Of a stretch of DNA of 38,115 nt, positions 6,174 through 14,508 are shown piece by piece (the first letter of the stretch is position 1; the number at the start of each line of letters is the position of its first letter). This DNA is from Thermoplasmatales archaeon SM1-50 (GTDB taxonomy: Archaea > Thermoplasmatota > E2 > DHVEG-1), in assembly GCA_001595945.1 (NCBI GenBank), contig LSSI01000066.1, forward strand, positions 1 through 38,115. Direction: 5' to 3'. The notes beneath the pieces are model-generated. The model worked only from the letters and a program-made list of their open reading frames with translations. It was not told where the DNA came from and ran no database searches. Both the position numbers and the translations under genes were made by a program.

Positions 6174-8186
6174 ATGATTGCGGGAACCGTGAAATATACA
6201 CTTAAATGCTCGAAATGCGGTAAGACCTACTCTGAGGATTATTATATCTGTCAGTGTGAAAATAAATGTGATGCACTTTTAAAGACAGTCTATGAACAAA
6301 AACGTTTTACCATCGATGAAAGCTATAAAGGGATATGGCGATACCATGAATGGCTTCCCATACAAAAAATAGATCCCCGTTTACTTGACCAGGGGAGCTT
6401 CTTTCACACCTATAAAAGTACGAAACTCGCAGCTCACCTTGGACTGCAGAACCTGATTATCTGTTTAAACGCCTATCCTTATTGTCATACAGGGTCGTTT
6501 AAAGACCTCGAGGCTGAAGTCACCTTGCAACGTATTATGAACACATTTGACGCAGGAAAACCCCTTGTAATGTCCTCTGATGGAAATAATGCAATCTCCT
6601 TTGTGTATTATTCTAATGTTCTTCGCTACCCGATTTTTTTGTTTGCAACCGAAGATGCACGGGTGAGACGAATCTGGTCCTTTTCCAAAACCAACCCATA
6701 TACGCGCCTCTTCCCTATCTACGGAGATTATTACGATGCGATTAGCCTTGCTAATCAGTTCTCCCGTGTTGAAGGGTATCTCTCGGAGGGGGGTTACCGG
6801 AATATTGCACGACGTGATAGCGTCGGAACGACAGTCCTTGATGCAACCCGATTCCTCGGTCAGATCCCCGACCATTACTTCCAAGCTCTTGGTTCAGGCC
6901 CTGGCGCAATAGCAGCCTATGAGACCGCTGAACGGTTGATTCTTGACGGACGTTTTGGGAAAAAACTTCCAAAAATCCATGGATCTCAAAACTACCCCTA
7001 TGCGCCGATTTACGATGCATGGCAGAACCATTCCCGGACAATTAATGAACGGTATCAAGATGAGGAAGCTAAACAAATCATTGATCAGACCATAGCACAT
7101 GTACTGACCAATCGTTTTCCTGCATATTCGTTGACCGGTGGCATCTACGAAGTGTTAACAGCAACCAATGGAGAGATGTATAGCGTTACCAACGAAGAGA
7201 TTGAAAAAGCACAAGTGTTGTTCGAAAAACTTGAAGGGATCAGCGTTGTTCCGGAGGCAGGGGTCACCATTGCGTCTTTACAACAAGCGATAGAAAAAGA
7301 AACAGTCTCACCTAAGGATTCTATTTTATTGAACATCACTGGTGGTGGTCGAAAAGAGATAAAAAGAAAACGGATACATATTGAACCATATAAATTTCTC
7401 ACAAAAAAATTCCAAATAAGTCAAAAGACGCTTGAGGAAAAAATACAACATTCAAAAAACCTAATCCAAGAAGCCGTACGCAATTACGGGAACAAAGTCG
7501 CTGTGGCCTGCAGCTGGGGCAAAGACAGTATGGTGCTGCTGCATCTTGCTCGAACGATAAACCCGGATATTCCTATCTTCTCGGTATTAACCATTCATAA
7601 ACCAAAGGAGACCTTTAAGTTTGTTGTAAAGGTCATAAACCATTACAACATAAAACCAAAAATCTTTATGGTTGGAGATGCCGTACCAGAAATCTTTGAG
7701 AAAAACAACATCGAAGTCACCTTATTACCAATAGAACAATATCGGAGAGAGGAAGAGGACATAAAAAAAGAAACAGGAAATGCAATTTACTATGAGAACC
7801 CTGATCTCTGTTGTAAACTTCTAAAAGTTGTTCCTTTTCGTTATGCGTTTAGCACGCTTGGACTACAAGCTTGGTTTAGCGGGTTACGAAATACAGAGGG
7901 GTTTACAAGGAGGTATATGGCAGAGATAGAGAAAAAAAGTGAGCAGGAAACAAAAATTAATCCTCTTATCATATGGACTGAAGAGGAAATATGGAAATAC
8001 ATTAAAACATATAAGCTTCCTGCACATCCCTGGTACAGAAGAAAATACAGAGATGGGCGCAAAATCAGATCCTTAGGATGTGATCCTTGTACTGTACCTA
8101 TTTTTGATCATGAAAGTGAACGGGATGGGCGGTGGAGGAAAACTTTTAAAAAAGGAGGGGAATGTGGTATCCACACGCGTCAGTAA
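6174..8186 (+). CDS. Cysteate synthase fused to [4Fe-4S] APS/PAPS reductase
   Basis: 670 aa in two enzyme parts. Residues 1-405: PLP-dependent enzyme of the threonine-synthase/cysteate-synthase group, with a zinc-ribbon start (C12, C15, C27, C32), PLP lysine K110 in HTGSFKDLEAE, phosphate loop GSGPG (240-244) and a closing NITGGG. The GSFKDLEA block and the DGRFGKKLPKIHGSQN block match cysteate synthase as I remember it; that enzyme makes L-cysteate from phosphoserine and sulfite for coenzyme M in Methanosarcina. Residues about 435-670: CysH-type reductase with PP-loop CSWGKDS (446-452), cluster cysteines C546-C547 and C636/C639, RDGRW, and catalytic C664 in ECGIH. The second part would release sulfite, the co-substrate of the first. 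Start: ATG 6174, or GTG 6189, which fits a leaderless transcript better. Threonine synthase is the alternative for part one. Confidence 0.85.
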   Translation: MIAGTVKYTLKCSKCGKTYSEDYYICQCENKCDALLKTVYEQKRFTIDESYKGIWRYHEWLPIQKIDPRLLDQGSFFHTYKSTKLAAHLGLQNLIICLNAYPYCHTGSFKDLEAEVTLQRIMNTFDAGKPLVMSSDGNNAISFVYYSNVLRYPIFLFATEDARVRRIWSFSKTNPYTRLFPIYGDYYDAISLANQFSRVEGYLSEGGYRNIARRDSVGTTVLDATRFLGQIPDHYFQALGSGPGAIAAYETAERLILDGRFGKKLPKIHGSQNYPYAPIYDAWQNHSRTINERYQDEEAKQIIDQTIAHVLTNRFPAYSLTGGIYEVLTATNGEMYSVTNEEIEKAQVLFEKLEGISVVPEAGVTIASLQQAIEKETVSPKDSILLNITGGGRKEIKRKRIHIEPYKFLTKKFQISQKTLEEKIQHSKNLIQEAVRNYGNKVAVACSWGKDSMVLLHLARTINPDIPIFSVLTIHKPKETFKFVVKVINHYNIKPKIFMVGDAVPEIFEKNNIEVTLLPIEQYRREEEDIKKETGNAIYYENPDLCCKLLKVVPFRYAFSTLGLQAWFSGLRNTEGFTRRYMAEIEKKSEQETKINPLIIWTEEEIWKYIKTYKLPAHPWYRRKYRDGRKIRSLGCDPCTVPIFDHESERDGRWRKTFKKGGECGIHTRQ

Positions 8187-8191
8187 AGTGA

Positions 8192-8812
8192 GTGGATATG
8201 AGAATTGCGAAAGGTTGTTGGTCCTGGATTGCACCTCCTTTGGTACTGAGCATCATTTTTTTAATACTCAGTTGGTTATCACGGTGGTTCTTATCATTAT
8301 TTATCCCTTTTTTCTGTATCCTTATCTTTTTTCTTATATTCTTCCGTGACCCTGAGCGAAGAATCGGTGATGGGATTATCGCTCCCGCTGATGGGAGAAT
8401 CAGGGAGGTAAAACAAGACAACGATCAGTGCTTCATCTCGATTTTCATGGAGGTCAATAACGTTCACGTCAACAGAATGCCTATTAATGGACGGATTAGT
8501 AAAATGACACATTTTCCTGGATATCATCTCAGGGCTTGGAAAAAAGAATCAGATTTGAATGAACGGGTTGTCATTTCACTAGAAACAGAGATAGGACCTG
8601 TCATGATTGTTCAAATCGCTGGGATGATCGCACGACGTGTTTATCCTTATATAAAAAAAGGAGACTTCCTCCAAAAGGGAGAGAGAATAGGTATTATCCG
8701 ATTAGGTTCACGGGTCGATGTGTACCTGCCCGCCATTAAAATAAAGGAAATAGCAGTAAAAGTTGGAGACCCTGTGTATGCAGGTGTAACCACCATTGCC
8801 AAAACCATATGA
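8192..8812 (+). CDS. asd: Archaetidylserine (phosphatidylserine) decarboxylase proenzyme
   Basis: 206 aa, the length of short archaeal/PSD-B-like decarboxylases. Two N-terminal hydrophobic helices (about 10-50) anchor it, followed by the pattern APADGRI, the conserved histidine region MEVNNVHVNR, and near the C-terminus the self-cleavage site RLGSRVDVYLP. Cleavage before the serine would convert it to the pyruvoyl cofactor. The reaction turns archaetidylserine into archaetidylethanolamine at the membrane. Start is GTG at 8192 or ATG at 8198, only 5-11 nt after the fusion gene, so the two are co-transcribed. The pairing with a cysteate-forming enzyme is unexplained. Confidence 0.9.
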   Translation: MDMRIAKGCWSWIAPPLVLSIIFLILSWLSRWFLSLFIPFFCILIFFLIFFRDPERRIGDGIIAPADGRIREVKQDNDQCFISIFMEVNNVHVNRMPINGRISKMTHFPGYHLRAWKKESDLNERVVISLETEIGPVMIVQIAGMIARRVYPYIKKGDFLQKGERIGIIRLGSRVDVYLPAIKIKEIAVKVGDPVYAGVTTIAKTI

Positions 8813-8850
8813 TAAAAAAAATTTATTAAGTAGTTTTCCCTCTTTATCAT

Positions 8851-9942
8851 TTAAGGTCGTGAATTGAGAAGAGGGGATAATTCGTTTTTCAACGGGTGGA
8901 AAATCTGTATGATGAATAAATCTGGGATCCTATTGCCTTCGACTACACATGGACCGGTTTCTGTGATAGCGATATCCCAACCAATTATATGATGCATGGG
9001 AAATAATCTATGAGCTTGTTTTGCTAGCTCCGTTGTTTCTTCGAAAAAAGGAATTGTTTTTTTATAAAACTCATACTTGGTTTCAGGATGACGAACATAT
9101 TCCAAATGACCATGTTTATAATTACTCAAACCATTTAACAACATCCCAGATTTCATATCGATATTAATACAAATCCCACCCCTAGCCATGTGATCTAAAT
9201 TATGGGTTATACTGCGTCCTACTTTTAAAACAGCCTTGATTACAACGATTTCGTTATTTTTTTTCAGGGTTAAAATCCTTAGGGTGTTGAGAGAATCGGA
9301 AAATATTTCGTTTAAAAAATGATGTTGGTGAATAAAATCCTCAACCAAGCAGTCGGATGAATAATTCTTAAGAACCTGTGGGTACCGACTGGAACTAACC
9401 ACTCTTACTCCTTTTCCACCAGCACTTCTGTACGGTTTGATGACGACCTTATCGGTTCTTGAGTTTGTATACTTCGTTATTTTTTTATTATGAGAATCAT
9501 AAGAAGCAACTAAATTAGCTGTAGTTATTTTATTGCTTATATGTACCTTAAATTGTAATTTGTCCTCTAAAAGAAAGGGTGCATATCTATTAATACATAA
9601 TATTCTAAAAAAACTAAAAAATGTTAAATAATCTTTATAAGAATTTTCATAAAGTTTATATAGAAAAAACTCAGAAGGTAAAAAGCCCATGAGGGGATAT
9701 TTTAGTAATGCATTATAGACAATCGATGAAAAAGGGATTTTATATTTTTTTGTATCTCTTTTAAGGTTTTTTATCAGCAGAAAACCTTCGAGTAAATAAA
9801 ATTTGATAAATAAATAAACCAAAGAAACGAACACACCGATATTACGTAATCTTTCATTATTATGTATGTACAGGAAAAAATTTTTCACAGTGATTGTATA
9901 TAAATGTTCTTTATAAGATTTCGGCTGTGAAATGCTTTGCAT
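8851..9942 (-). CDS. ATP-grasp protein of the sugar-transfer-associated type (ATPgrasp_ST)
   Basis: 363 aa. The ATP-grasp core is recognised by KPYRSAGGKGVRVV (residues about 168-181), the acidic VEDFIHQH segment, NTLRILT, and a C-terminal GWDIAITETGPCVVEGN, where the DxA...E..N pattern supplies the metal ligands. A hydrophobic N-terminal stretch near residues 35-60 suggests a membrane-associated segment. This subgroup is typically encoded in polysaccharide or capsule gene sets and is thought to ligate an amino acid or similar group to a sugar or carrier; the actual substrate is unknown. Here it is convergent with the decarboxylase gene (38 nt between the stops). Start ATG at 9942. Confidence 0.8.
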   Translation of the reverse strand: MQSISQPKSYKEHLYTITVKNFFLYIHNNERLRNIGVFVSLVYLFIKFYLLEGFLLIKNLKRDTKKYKIPFSSIVYNALLKYPLMGFLPSEFFLYKLYENSYKDYLTFFSFFRILCINRYAPFLLEDKLQFKVHISNKITTANLVASYDSHNKKITKYTNSRTDKVVIKPYRSAGGKGVRVVSSSRYPQVLKNYSSDCLVEDFIHQHHFLNEIFSDSLNTLRILTLKKNNEIVVIKAVLKVGRSITHNLDHMARGGICINIDMKSGMLLNGLSNYKHGHLEYVRHPETKYEFYKKTIPFFEETTELAKQAHRLFPMHHIIGWDIAITETGPCVVEGNRIPDLFIIQIFHPLKNELSPLLNSRP

Positions 9943-10187
9943 CCCTCTATATTTTCTTGATTCCTAATTTCATTTCATCACATTAGATTTTATTATATAT
10001 CTACCAATCTATAGAAATGATTGGAAAAGAAAAATTATTTGGTGATATATACACCTTTGGAAGGAAATATAAATCATCCATGATAGTGGCAATCGTTTTT
10101 TGCCATGGTATGATAACAACCGAATGTCTGATAGAAACGACTAACCCGAGAAGAATATCATCTTTCCCCTGAAAAAATAAAAACACG
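9943..10187. other. 245-bp interval without an assigned gene
   Basis: Between the ATP-grasp start and the KptA stop. It holds a TATA-like run (TATTATATAT, around 9990). A 51-codon plus-strand frame (10017-10172) and a minus-strand frame that overlaps the KptA tail in another register (10001-10270) are both open. Neither resembles a known protein and they overlap antisense, so neither is called. Confidence 0.4.
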
Positions 10188-10970
10188 TTATTCTGACTTT
10201 TTTTCTTTTTTTGCTTTTTTTGTGTCTTTTTTATTTGTTGTAGAACTTTGTTGTTCCTTTGTTTCGTCATTAAGAGCCAATTCTGGCGGAATTTCTTCAG
10301 ATACTAATTCTTCAACCGTTGTCTCCTTAAGAGGGGGGGGGTGCACTTTAGAAATATACTTTGCGTCAATCCGCTCAGTAATATACACATCCTTACCAGC
10401 ATGAAATATCTTAATACCATCTTCTCGTGCTTTTTTCCCATCTATACGTAAAATAAGGGGAATCTCTGTTCGTACCTTTCCTGCCTCAATCGCTTTTTCA
10501 ATGTTCCCGCTGAGATGGACGTTTTTTCTGTCGATAGGATTTAAACCATTTTCCAAGATAATGTCGATTTCTTCCTCTGTTACAGGGTAAAAAAACTCGT
10601 CAATCTCCGCAGGTGGTAAATCACCAAGGCTAATGTCAATGGTATGACCATACGTCGCTCGTATCATACCACCATCGATCTGATATCTCCCCTTTGGGTC
10701 TGTCAATGCAATAGCCTCAATATGATGCTCTTTTAACCATTGGAATCCTGATCTGGAGATACCAACTGCTTCCACAAATTCAGAGATATCCACCCAGCCG
10801 TGGCCATCGACGAACACACCGAGTTTCTCTGGGAAATGGCGAAGAACACCTGCCATTATACGACCAAGGGAATCAAGTTCTCGGTCGCTCATGAGGAATT
10901 TGCCTTTCTCTTTGCACACGGGGCAGGTCTCCCCACGGTAATACCCATGTTCATCACATTTTCCTAGCAT
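10188..10970 (-). CDS. kptA: RNA 2'-phosphotransferase (KptA/Tpt1 family)
   Basis: 260 aa from the ATG at 10970, where the conserved zinc finger begins (CDEHGYYRGETCPVC); the frame is open 19 codons further but without homology-like content. Following domains: winged-helix part (LRHFPEKLGVFVDGHGWVDI), the RYQIDGGMIRATYGH segment with its catalytic-type arginine and histidine, and the ADP-ribosyl-transfer fold (VTEEEIDIILENGLNPIDR, VHLSG, FHAGKDVYIT). The family removes a 2'-phosphate from RNA using NAD+, forming ADP-ribose 1'',2''-cyclic phosphate. About 50 extra residues at the C-terminus are acidic, then lysine-rich, and lie after a C9 tract. Divergent from rpiA. Confidence 0.92.
   Translation of the reverse strand: MLGKCDEHGYYRGETCPVCKEKGKFLMSDRELDSLGRIMAGVLRHFPEKLGVFVDGHGWVDISEFVEAVGISRSGFQWLKEHHIEAIALTDPKGRYQIDGGMIRATYGHTIDISLGDLPPAEIDEFFYPVTEEEIDIILENGLNPIDRKNVHLSGNIEKAIEAGKVRTEIPLILRIDGKKAREDGIKIFHAGKDVYITERIDAKYISKVHPPPLKETTVEELVSEEIPPELALNDETKEQQSSTTNKKDTKKAKKEKKSE
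10333..10341. repeat. Nine-base G/C homopolymer inside kptA
   Basis: Nine consecutive G on the plus strand (C9 in the kptA sense strand), encoding part of HPPPL between the catalytic domain and the tail. A slip of one base would end translation within a few codons or at a TAG a little downstream, removing the lysine-rich tail while leaving the catalytic domain. Confidence 0.9.
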
Positions 10971-10995
10971 AGTTCCTAGAGATGTAATTAGTAGA

Positions 10996-11010
10996 AGATG
11001 TATAAGTTTT
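10996..11010. promoter_or_regulatory. Shared TATA-like element between kptA and rpiA
   Basis: GATGTATAAGTTTTT is centred near 11003. On the plus strand transcription would start near 11028, with GGTGG as ribosome binding site before the GTG of rpiA. On the minus strand the same element gives a start near 10978, 8 nt before the kptA ATG. Spacing-based inference. Confidence 0.45.
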
Positions 11011-11045
11011 TGTATTCCTTGTTGCATTACCTTGCTGGTGGATCA

Positions 11046-11738
11046 GTGGAACAACAAGAAATGAAAAAACAGGCGGCGGATAAAGCAGTACAATATATAG
11101 AAGACGGCATGACCATCGGATTAGGCACTGGCTCTACTGTTGAATTCGCGATAAAAAAAATAGGGGAGATGGTAAAAACAGGTCTGCACATTGAAGGGGT
11201 CCCTACATCATTAAAAACCAAGAGGTTTGCCACGGAATTGCAAATCCCTTTAACCGAGCTTGACGACCGCACGGAAATCGACATCACCATAGATGGCGCT
11301 GATGAGGTGGATTCAAATCTGAATTTGATTAAGGGAGGTGGTGGTGCTCTTACAAGGGAGAAGATTATTGCCTATCATTCAAAAAAAGTCATTATCATTG
11401 TCGATGAGACAAAGATTGTAAAAGGACTTGGCTGCGACTGTGCCCTGCCGGTGGAGGTCACGAGATTTGCATGGGCTGCTACCAAGAAAACTCTTGAAAA
11501 ACTAGGTTGTACCGCAGAATTACGTAAGATCATGGATGAGGCGTTTATTACGGATAATCAGAACTATATCATCGATTGTGAATTTGGGAAGATAGCAGAC
11601 CCTGAGACATTAGAAAAGGATATTAACAATATCCCTGGTGTCCTAGAGAATGGGTTGTTCATAGATCTGGTTGATGAAGTTATCGTGGGAAGCAAACAAG
11701 GGATGATGACGTTAGAACGACAGAATATTGTACAATAA
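11046..11738 (+). CDS. rpiA: Ribose-5-phosphate isomerase A
   Basis: 230 aa from the GTG at 11046, which has GGTGG 6-9 nt upstream; ATG 11061 is the alternative. The frame is open from 10998 but that part precedes the expected start. Family motifs are complete: GLGTGSTV (phosphate loop), TIDGADEVD with catalytic aspartates, KGGGGALTREKI with catalytic glutamate and lysine, IVDETK, and PVEVTRFAW. The enzyme interconverts ribose-5-phosphate and ribulose-5-phosphate in the cytosol, supplying nucleotide synthesis. Length is usual for the family. The dolichol-kinase-like gene follows 39 nt downstream on the same strand. Confidence 0.96.
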   Translation: MEQQEMKKQAADKAVQYIEDGMTIGLGTGSTVEFAIKKIGEMVKTGLHIEGVPTSLKTKRFATELQIPLTELDDRTEIDITIDGADEVDSNLNLIKGGGGALTREKIIAYHSKKVIIIVDETKIVKGLGCDCALPVEVTRFAWAATKKTLEKLGCTAELRKIMDEAFITDNQNYIIDCEFGKIADPETLEKDINNIPGVLENGLFIDLVDEVIVGSKQGMMTLERQNIVQ

Positions 11739-11777
11739 GTCCTCTTATCTTGTTCTCTGAAAGGACGGTTCAAAAGA

Positions 11778-12497
11778 ATGTTTTTCCCGGAGATGACTAC
11801 AAAAACCGCTTTAAAAATCACAAAACAAAAGATGACAGAATATCACCTCGAGTTCTTAGAACGAATGAACGCCATCGAGGTTGATGCCCATTGGTTTCGC
11901 CGTGCCTTCCATACGTTCGCAGCGTCATTTTTGTTCTACTATCTCCTACCAGACGAAACATGGGTCACTAATGTAAAAATCATATTACCCATTCTCATTG
12001 TCGCAGGCATGTTTGTCATTGAATACCATCGCCTTCGAGGTGATGTCGAACATAAGAGATTCTTTGGTCTACGAAGCTACGAGAAGAAACGCCCAGCAAG
12101 CTACCTGTATTTCGGCGTCGCTGTAATGCTTTTATTTTTATTCTTCCCCCAGCAGATAGCAATTCCCTGTATCCTCTGCGCTTCTTTTACAGACCCAATC
12201 ATAGGTGAAACACGATATTTCTTTGGAAAAAAATACGCGTATCCCCTTGGTTTTGTTATTTCTTACCTTTTCTTCTTAGTTACCTGGTATCGGGCAGATG
12301 GATGGGTTCTGATAATTGTTACTACCCTTGGTGCATCCGGAGCCGTAATCGGCGAAGCAAGGAAATGCACGTATGTTGATGACGATTTCATGATCCAGAT
12401 ACTCCCGGCAGTTCTACTACTTATACTATGCCAAGGTCTGTTACTGATGCAGATTGATATATTGCCTCCCCCGTTAATTCATCCCCTGTCTCAATAA
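11778..12497 (+). CDS. Dolichol kinase-like integral membrane protein (CTP-dependent polyprenol kinase family)
   Basis: 239 aa with a soluble N-terminal helix (about 1-45) and five to six membrane segments. The pattern RRAFHTFAASFLFY near residue 40, CASFTDPIIGETRYFFGKK near 135-155 and GASGAVIGEARK followed by YVDDDFMIQI correspond to the histidine, the Asp-containing loop and the C-terminal acidic motif of the SEC59/DGK1/phytol kinase group. In archaea such kinases are proposed to phosphorylate dolichol with CTP for N-glycan carriers, which would fit the glycan locus in this window. The family assignment is moderately secure, the substrate is inferred. Start ATG at 11778, with AAAGGA 11 nt upstream. 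Confidence 0.65.
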   Translation: MFFPEMTTKTALKITKQKMTEYHLEFLERMNAIEVDAHWFRRAFHTFAASFLFYYLLPDETWVTNVKIILPILIVAGMFVIEYHRLRGDVEHKRFFGLRSYEKKRPASYLYFGVAVMLLFLFFPQQIAIPCILCASFTDPIIGETRYFFGKKYAYPLGFVISYLFFLVTWYRADGWVLIIVTTLGASGAVIGEARKCTYVDDDFMIQILPAVLLLILCQGLLLMQIDILPPPLIHPLSQ

Positions 12498-12511
12498 GAG
12501 GAAGAAGACCC

Positions 12512-12772
12512 ATGGAAAAAAGAAATATTAAAATAAAAGAGAACATCCGTAAATTGTTACTTCGTTTAGAACTCTGGTTTGCTCCTTTATTAATCATCGT
12601 CCCACTTGCTATATCATTATTCTTTGTTCAAGATTGGTATATAAGAGGTTTTTCTACAAGCTCATCAGAATTTAATGGTGAGTTACTTATAGGGCTCCTT
12701 ATCCTTTTTGGGAACGTTCTGGTAGACATCCCGTTTCTGCGATCGATACGATTGCTTCGTAAAAAGGAATGA
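12512..12772 (+). CDS. Small two-helix membrane protein, unknown
   Basis: 86 aa. A basic amphipathic N-terminus (KRNIKIKENIRK) precedes two hydrophobic segments, about residues 20-40 and 55-75, and the C-terminus ends with RLLRKKE. GAGGAAGAAG lies just upstream of the ATG. It follows the dolichol-kinase-like gene by 14 nt and is probably co-transcribed with it. No motif identifies a family; it could be an accessory subunit of the neighbouring membrane enzyme, but nothing in the sequence shows this. Confidence 0.6.
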   Translation: MEKRNIKIKENIRKLLLRLELWFAPLLIIVPLAISLFFVQDWYIRGFSTSSSEFNGELLIGLLILFGNVLVDIPFLRSIRLLRKKE

Positions 12773-12888
12773 ATCTTAATTGTATCTATCCATAGAGCCA
12801 CATGTAAGATTTTCTTTAAAAAAATCAATGCTTTTCATGATGAAGAGATGGGAGAGAAAGATCATTTTTTAATGAATTTTTTATAAGA

Positions 12889-12900
12889 AGATATAAAAAG
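12889..12900 (+). promoter_or_regulatory. TATA box for trkH
   Basis: AGATATAAAAAG is centred about 28 nt before the trkH ATG at 12923, so the transcript would be almost leaderless. One of the cleanest promoter matches in the window. The preceding 110 nt after the small membrane gene hold no recognised feature. Confidence 0.6.
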
Positions 12901-12922
12901 AATAGTTCTATTCCAGGCAAGG

Positions 12923-14314
12923 ATGAGAGCAGTTCTCGCAAACATGGGGTTTGTTCTTCAAATCTCTGGGATTTTTATAATTCTTCCAATTATTCTTTCA
13001 TTTATTTACAATGAAACAGTAGCCACGGTTGGGTTATTTATCACCGCAACGATATTTCTCATAGTAGGGTTTGGTTTTAACGCCTTTTGTGAACGACGGG
13101 AGTTAAGCTATAAAGGCTCCTGTGCTTTAATTGTACTCGTCTTTGTATTGTTAAGCTTGATAGGTTCTATTCCTTATTTATATATCAATATTTCAAACGG
13201 GGACATCATCCAGACCATAACAAATAGTATCTTTGAAGCAGTGGCAGGCTACACCACAACAGCGTTCTCCGTCATACCAGATAGATCCATACTACCAGCA
13301 TCTATTCTTTTTTACCGAGTATTAACTCAGTTTATTGGCGGTATTAGTATTGTTTTAGTTCTTCTTGCATTCTTTTACCCTGAGTCAAAATTGCAAGATT
13401 TTGCGAAAGGAATGGGGTTTTCCAAAGATCAAAAAATCAAAAAAATATTTGTTTTAATTATCCTTATTTATTGTATTTATACGGCTATTATGGTGGTCAT
13501 GAGTATTGTGCTTGGGTATCATGATATTGTATATGCATTATCGTTTGTGTTCTCCGCGATTAGCACGGGGGGGTTCGCCCCGATTAATAATATCAAGAGT
13601 GTTGCGACAACGTTTCCCATGAACGTTATTCTTATTCTATGTATGGTGCTTGGTGCCTCGAACTTTTTCATCATCGCAGGATTGTTTAAAAGAAAGTTTA
13701 AAGAATTTTTCACTTCAGAATTTTCAGTGTTCCTTATAATGTCAATAATTGCTATCGGCATCACTGTGATTTTCTTTAGATTTTCTTCTGGTGAAGCAAT
13801 GTTCCTTATTATAAGTGCTATGACGACAACAGGGTTTAGCTATGTTTCTATTGCTGAATTTACAGACGGATTTAAGTTCTTCTTGATTTTCCTTATGCTT
13901 GTTGGCGGTGCAAGTTTTTCAACTGCTGGGGGAATCAAGATCTATCGTTTTATCCTTATGATTAAGGCAGTGCGAAAAGCAGTTTATGAAAGTATTACTG
14001 AGCAGGACTACCCCATTAAACTCTTTGGAAGAGACTATCCCGATTCTGCTATTCTACAAGCAGCAGTCGTGGTTCTCCTAATGATTGGGTTGGTCTTTTT
14101 TTCTACATTTATCGTCAGTTCCTATGGGTTCCAACCCGTTGATGCTATGTTTGAAACAACCTCTGCTGTTGCTACGACAGGATTAACCACTGGCATTATC
14201 AGTCCTTCCCTCGCCTTAGAACTTAAATGGATATTTGTTGCTCTTATGATTCTTGGTCGAGTTGAAGTGCTTGCTTTTCTTATTATTATTTCAAGAATAA
14301 ACAAATGGCAATAA
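12923..14314 (+). CDS. trkH: Trk-type potassium uptake channel subunit TrkH/KtrB
   Basis: 463 aa, usual for the family. Four repeats of membrane helix, pore helix and helix are visible through their selectivity-filter-like segments: AVAGYTTTAFS (about 113), SAISTGGFAPI (about 210), SAMTTTGFSYV (about 297) and SAVATTGLTTG (about 412). TrkH moves potassium (sometimes sodium) across the cytoplasmic membrane and normally needs a cytosolic TrkA/KtrA RCK protein for gating. No trkA lies beside it in this window. The first filter has Y in the position usually holding F, a mild variation. Transcribed alone from its own TATA box; convergent with the RND gene across a 194-bp A/T-rich spacer. Confidence 0.92.
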   Translation: MRAVLANMGFVLQISGIFIILPIILSFIYNETVATVGLFITATIFLIVGFGFNAFCERRELSYKGSCALIVLVFVLLSLIGSIPYLYINISNGDIIQTITNSIFEAVAGYTTTAFSVIPDRSILPASILFYRVLTQFIGGISIVLVLLAFFYPESKLQDFAKGMGFSKDQKIKKIFVLIILIYCIYTAIMVVMSIVLGYHDIVYALSFVFSAISTGGFAPINNIKSVATTFPMNVILILCMVLGASNFFIIAGLFKRKFKEFFTSEFSVFLIMSIIAIGITVIFFRFSSGEAMFLIISAMTTTGFSYVSIAEFTDGFKFFLIFLMLVGGASFSTAGGIKIYRFILMIKAVRKAVYESITEQDYPIKLFGRDYPDSAILQAAVVVLLMIGLVFFSTFIVSSYGFQPVDAMFETTSAVATTGLTTGIISPSLALELKWIFVALMILGRVEVLAFLIIISRINKWQ

Positions 14315-14508
14315 ATTTATTGATTTGTAGAGCTGATATTATAAGTTTTTGTCTAGTATAGATATGTTCGAGAACCAGTTAGCTGCTGAATTGTAAATGG
14401 AATGATGTTTCCTTGGAGAATTTTAATTGTGCCAATCAACCTTTTCGTCCTTTTTTATAAACGTTTCTAAGGTAGGATACTATTAGTTTTATTAAGATTA
14501 AAAAAACA

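Noticed and set aside
6465-7100. Minus-strand frames over the cysteate synthase domain
   Set aside because: Shadows of a gene with clear motifs on the plus strand.
10017-10172. 51-codon plus-strand frame with a TATA-like element 25 nt upstream
   Set aside because: Spacing fits a leaderless gene but the peptide has no recognisable motif and overlaps another open frame; not enough to call.
10001-10270. 89-codon minus-strand frame after kptA
   Set aside because: Overlaps the kptA tail in another register, begins in its lysine-rich part and is blocked upstream by a TAG; no family features.
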